A stretch of DNA of 64,000 nt from an uncultured Clostridia bacterium. GTDB lineage: Bacteria; Bacillota; Clostridia; Christensenellales; Aristaeellaceae. This document shows positions 62,307 to 64,000 of this stretch, one piece after another. How positions within the stretch are numbered: position 1 is the stretch's first letter; the number at the start of each line of letters is the position of its first letter. The position numbers and the translations under genes are program-made. The notes below the pieces were generated by a model. That model saw only the letters and a program-made list of their open reading frames with translations, ran no database searches and was not told the origin of the DNA. The stretch lies in contig CANRLC010000006.1 in the NCBI GenBank assembly GCA_947631405.1, forward strand, positions 1 through 64,000, read 5' to 3'.

Positions 62307-64000
62307 ATGAAGGAACAGAAAAGCAAGAGGATGCTCGCGTGGGTGCTGAGCGCGATGCTGCTGCTGTCCAACCTCCCGTTCGCGCTTGCGCAGGGGCTGG
62401 GCGAGGGACATCCGGACGAGGCGACGCCTAGCGAGGGCCTCGAGACCATCGCAGACGACGAGATGACGCCCTGCCCGGAGGGCGAGCACGCCTTTGTGGA
62501 CGGCGTCTGCACGGCGTGCGGAACGCCCTGCGCGCATGAGTTCAAGGCGGGCGTCTGCACCGTGTGCGGAGCGGCTTGCGCGCACGTCTTTGTGGACGGC
62601 GTCTGCGCCGTTTGCGGCGCGGAGGAGCCGGGCGAGGACGACGAGAACGCGTTGAACGACGAGAATACGTCGGACGATGAGACCGTGCCGAGCGGCGAGA
62701 CAGTGTCGGACGAGGCGACGCCGGGCGAAGGTACCGAGGAGATCGTCAGCGACGAGACGGTGTCGAACGACGAAACGGCATCGAATGACGAGACCGCGTC
62801 GAACGACGAGACCGTGTCGGACGAGGCGACGCCGGGCGAGGGCGCCGAGGAGGTCGTCAGCGACGAGACGGTGCCGAATGACGAGACCGTGTCGAACGAC
62901 GAGACTGTGTCGGACGACGAGGGCGCGACGGGCAGCGAAAGCGCATCGGACGACGAGACCGTACCGGACAACAAGCCCGAACCCTGCGCGGACGGCGCGC
63001 ATGTGTTTGAGAACGGCGTTTGCACGGTGTGCGGCACGGTTTGCACGCATGATTTCGTGGACGGCGTCTGCGCAAAGTGCGGCAAGAAGGAACCCTGCGC
63101 GGACGGCGCGCACGACTTTGTGGACGGCGTTTGCACGGTGTGCGGCGCTCCGGCGGATTCCTCCAAGGATCAGAGCGAGGAGGTATTTGACTTTGGCGTG
63201 TCGCTGATGGCGTTGGATGGGGAATGTACGCACGAGAACGCAAATTTCGGGCCGTATCAATCGACGACTGTTCCGCCTACGCCCAACGGCGACGGTACGC
63301 ATACCGTCACATATGATTGGATGCTGTATAGTTGTCCGACGTGCGGCGCAAAGAGCGTCGTAGTGGAAGCCGGATATATGACGATGAGAGAACCATGCTA
63401 TTATAATGATATGGATGATGTATGCGATGCATGCGGCTACGAATACAAATGCGAACATAAGTGGACAAAACAGGAAGAATGGCTTAAGAATGTAACTTAC
63501 GTTGGTTACAACGGCAACGGCACACATACCGAGATTGGCGATCTTTTCAGGCGGACAGTTTGCGTCACTTGCGGCAAGACGGTGAGTGAAGGGATTGTTC
63601 AAACGGGAGTGAGTGAGACTGAACCATGTTATAGCTATCAAGGCAAACAGAACTGTAGGGTGTGCAATGCGCCGCTTCTCGAAGGCGTAGCCTGTGCCCA
63701 TACGAACCGCGAATATTACTGGCTTCTAGTCGGCGGCTGTACTGGCGAGGACAATGGGGATGGCACGCACACAGAAACGTATGTGTTGGGCAAGTATTGG
63801 TATTGCGAAAACTGCGGCAGGGAAGAGCGCGACGAATCCGGCGAGACGACAGTCCAAATCTGTGTCGAGCCGCACCGTATGAAGTGGGATGGAACATGCT
63901 ATGATTGCGATTATATTGCCGGCAGCGATTATGTGGACAAAAGAGCCACATGTGAGCACAAGAACAAACGTGAAGTCCTGACAACAGATTTCACCATTTC
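62307..64000 (+). CDS. Secreted Cys-rich repeat protein, 3' end beyond the window
   Basis: Open from ATG 62307 to the window end (564 codons seen), missing from the ORF track because no stop is reached. AAGGAGACGGGGAAGC precedes the ATG. Signal peptide residues 1-28. Six ~16-aa knuckles of the form C-X-H-X-F-X2-G-V-C-T-X-C-G (three at 56-103, three at 227-279) could bind zinc or form disulfides. Between them lies an acidic tract of six-residue units (SNDETV/A) with a longer unit (SDEATPGEGAEEVV) twice. From residue ~326 three longer units contain NGDGTHT or NGNGTHT followed by C-X2-CG. Base composition falls to ordinary values from about 63200. Probably a surface protein; function unknown. 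Confidence 0.75.
   Translation, partial: MKEQKSKRMLAWVLSAMLLLSNLPFALAQGLGEGHPDEATPSEGLETIADDEMTPCPEGEHAFVDGVCTACGTPCAHEFKAGVCTVCGAACAHVFVDGVCAVCGAEEPGEDDENALNDENTSDDETVPSGETVSDEATPGEGTEEIVSDETVSNDETASNDETASNDETVSDEATPGEGAEEVVSDETVPNDETVSNDETVSDDEGATGSESASDDETVPDNKPEPCADGAHVFENGVCTVCGTVCTHDFVDGVCAKCGKKEPCADGAHDFVDGVCTVCGAPADSSKDQSEEVFDFGVSLMALDGECTHENANFGPYQSTTVPPTPNGDGTHTVTYDWMLYSCPTCGAKSVVVEAGYMTMREPCYYNDMDDVCDACGYEYKCEHKWTKQEEWLKNVTYVGYNGNGTHTEIGDLFRRTVCVTCGKTVSEGIVQTGVSETEPCYSYQGKQNCRVCNAPLLEGVACAHTNREYYWLLVGGCTGEDNGDGTHTETYVLGKYWYCENCGREERDESGETTVQICVEPHRMKWDGTCYDCDYIAGSDYVDKRATCEHKNKREVLTTDFTI

Noticed and set aside
62228-63701. Minus-strand serine- or arginine-rich ORFs opposite the secreted protein
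   Set aside because: Antisense of the SNDET and knuckle repeats; the plus strand has promoter, ribosome binding site and signal peptide.

Overview
The window is a high-GC (well above 60% by eye) piece of a low-GC-type Gram-positive chromosome: WhiA, a T-box leader in front of proS, YugP-type protease, YheO-type PAS regulator, RqcP, YlqF, DUF3877, DUF4364 and DUF815 proteins all point to Bacillota, class Clostridia. A gut Eubacteriales/Christensenellales-like lineage is a reasonable guess, but the sequence alone does not fix the genus. Housekeeping promoters are strikingly regular (TTGACA-like, 17-bp spacer, TATAAT-like), so many could be placed.

Layout. 1-600: AT-rich left edge, terminator, a degenerate copy of a dispersed repeat. 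604-4390 (minus): two zinc-deacylase paralogues (one apparently missing two metal-binding histidines) and an ABC exporter in one operon. 4495-7126 (plus): GT4 glycosyltransferase, two-part ThrE-type exporter, a small protein. 7171-10466: LMW phosphatase, NUDIX hydrolase, amidase-like protein, MATE pump, tRNA-Arg(ACG). 10678-14784: three translationally coupled GT-C membrane glycosyltransferases. 14883-19085: PAS regulator, YugP protease, WhiA, T-box plus ProRS. 19099-21294: large membrane protein. 21409-26422: ilvB-ilvN-ilvC-ilvD, the core valine/isoleucine pathway. 26546-29905: two DVRGYNAA membrane paralogues, FeoA-FeoB fusion and its Cys-rich companion. 30085-32262: DUF3877, a 55-aa orphan, bioY with a BirA-type operator. 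32380-36078: argS, DUF815 ATPase, a membrane-anchored unknown. 36458-44199: rpoB-rpoC, here without rplKAJL upstream or rpsL/rpsG downstream. 44532-48940: dnaX with an internal 66-bp minisatellite, GH13 glucosidase, HPr-like protein, DUF4364. 49741-54137: DUF6020-like membrane protein, DUF5131, RqcP, IspDF, Mrr-like nuclease. 54308-61914: solute-binding protein, rplS, ylqF, rnhB, yraN and a 1319-aa Gpi18-like/PMT fusion. 62307 to the edge: a secreted Cys-rich repeat protein, still open at the window end.

The most interesting features are non-coding or architectural. (1) A dispersed family of about 115-150-bp elements, nine copies in 64 kb, each a string of consecutive small hairpins, always intergenic and often at operon ends. 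(2) A promoter with nine consecutive G in its spacer in front of the secreted repeat protein, the layout expected for phase variation by slippage. (3) Two separate cases in which a catalytic-looking gene is coupled to a paralogue that has lost the signature residues (deacylases and GT-C enzymes). (4) A copy-variable-looking minisatellite inside dnaX. All family assignments were made by reading the sequences; no database search was run.
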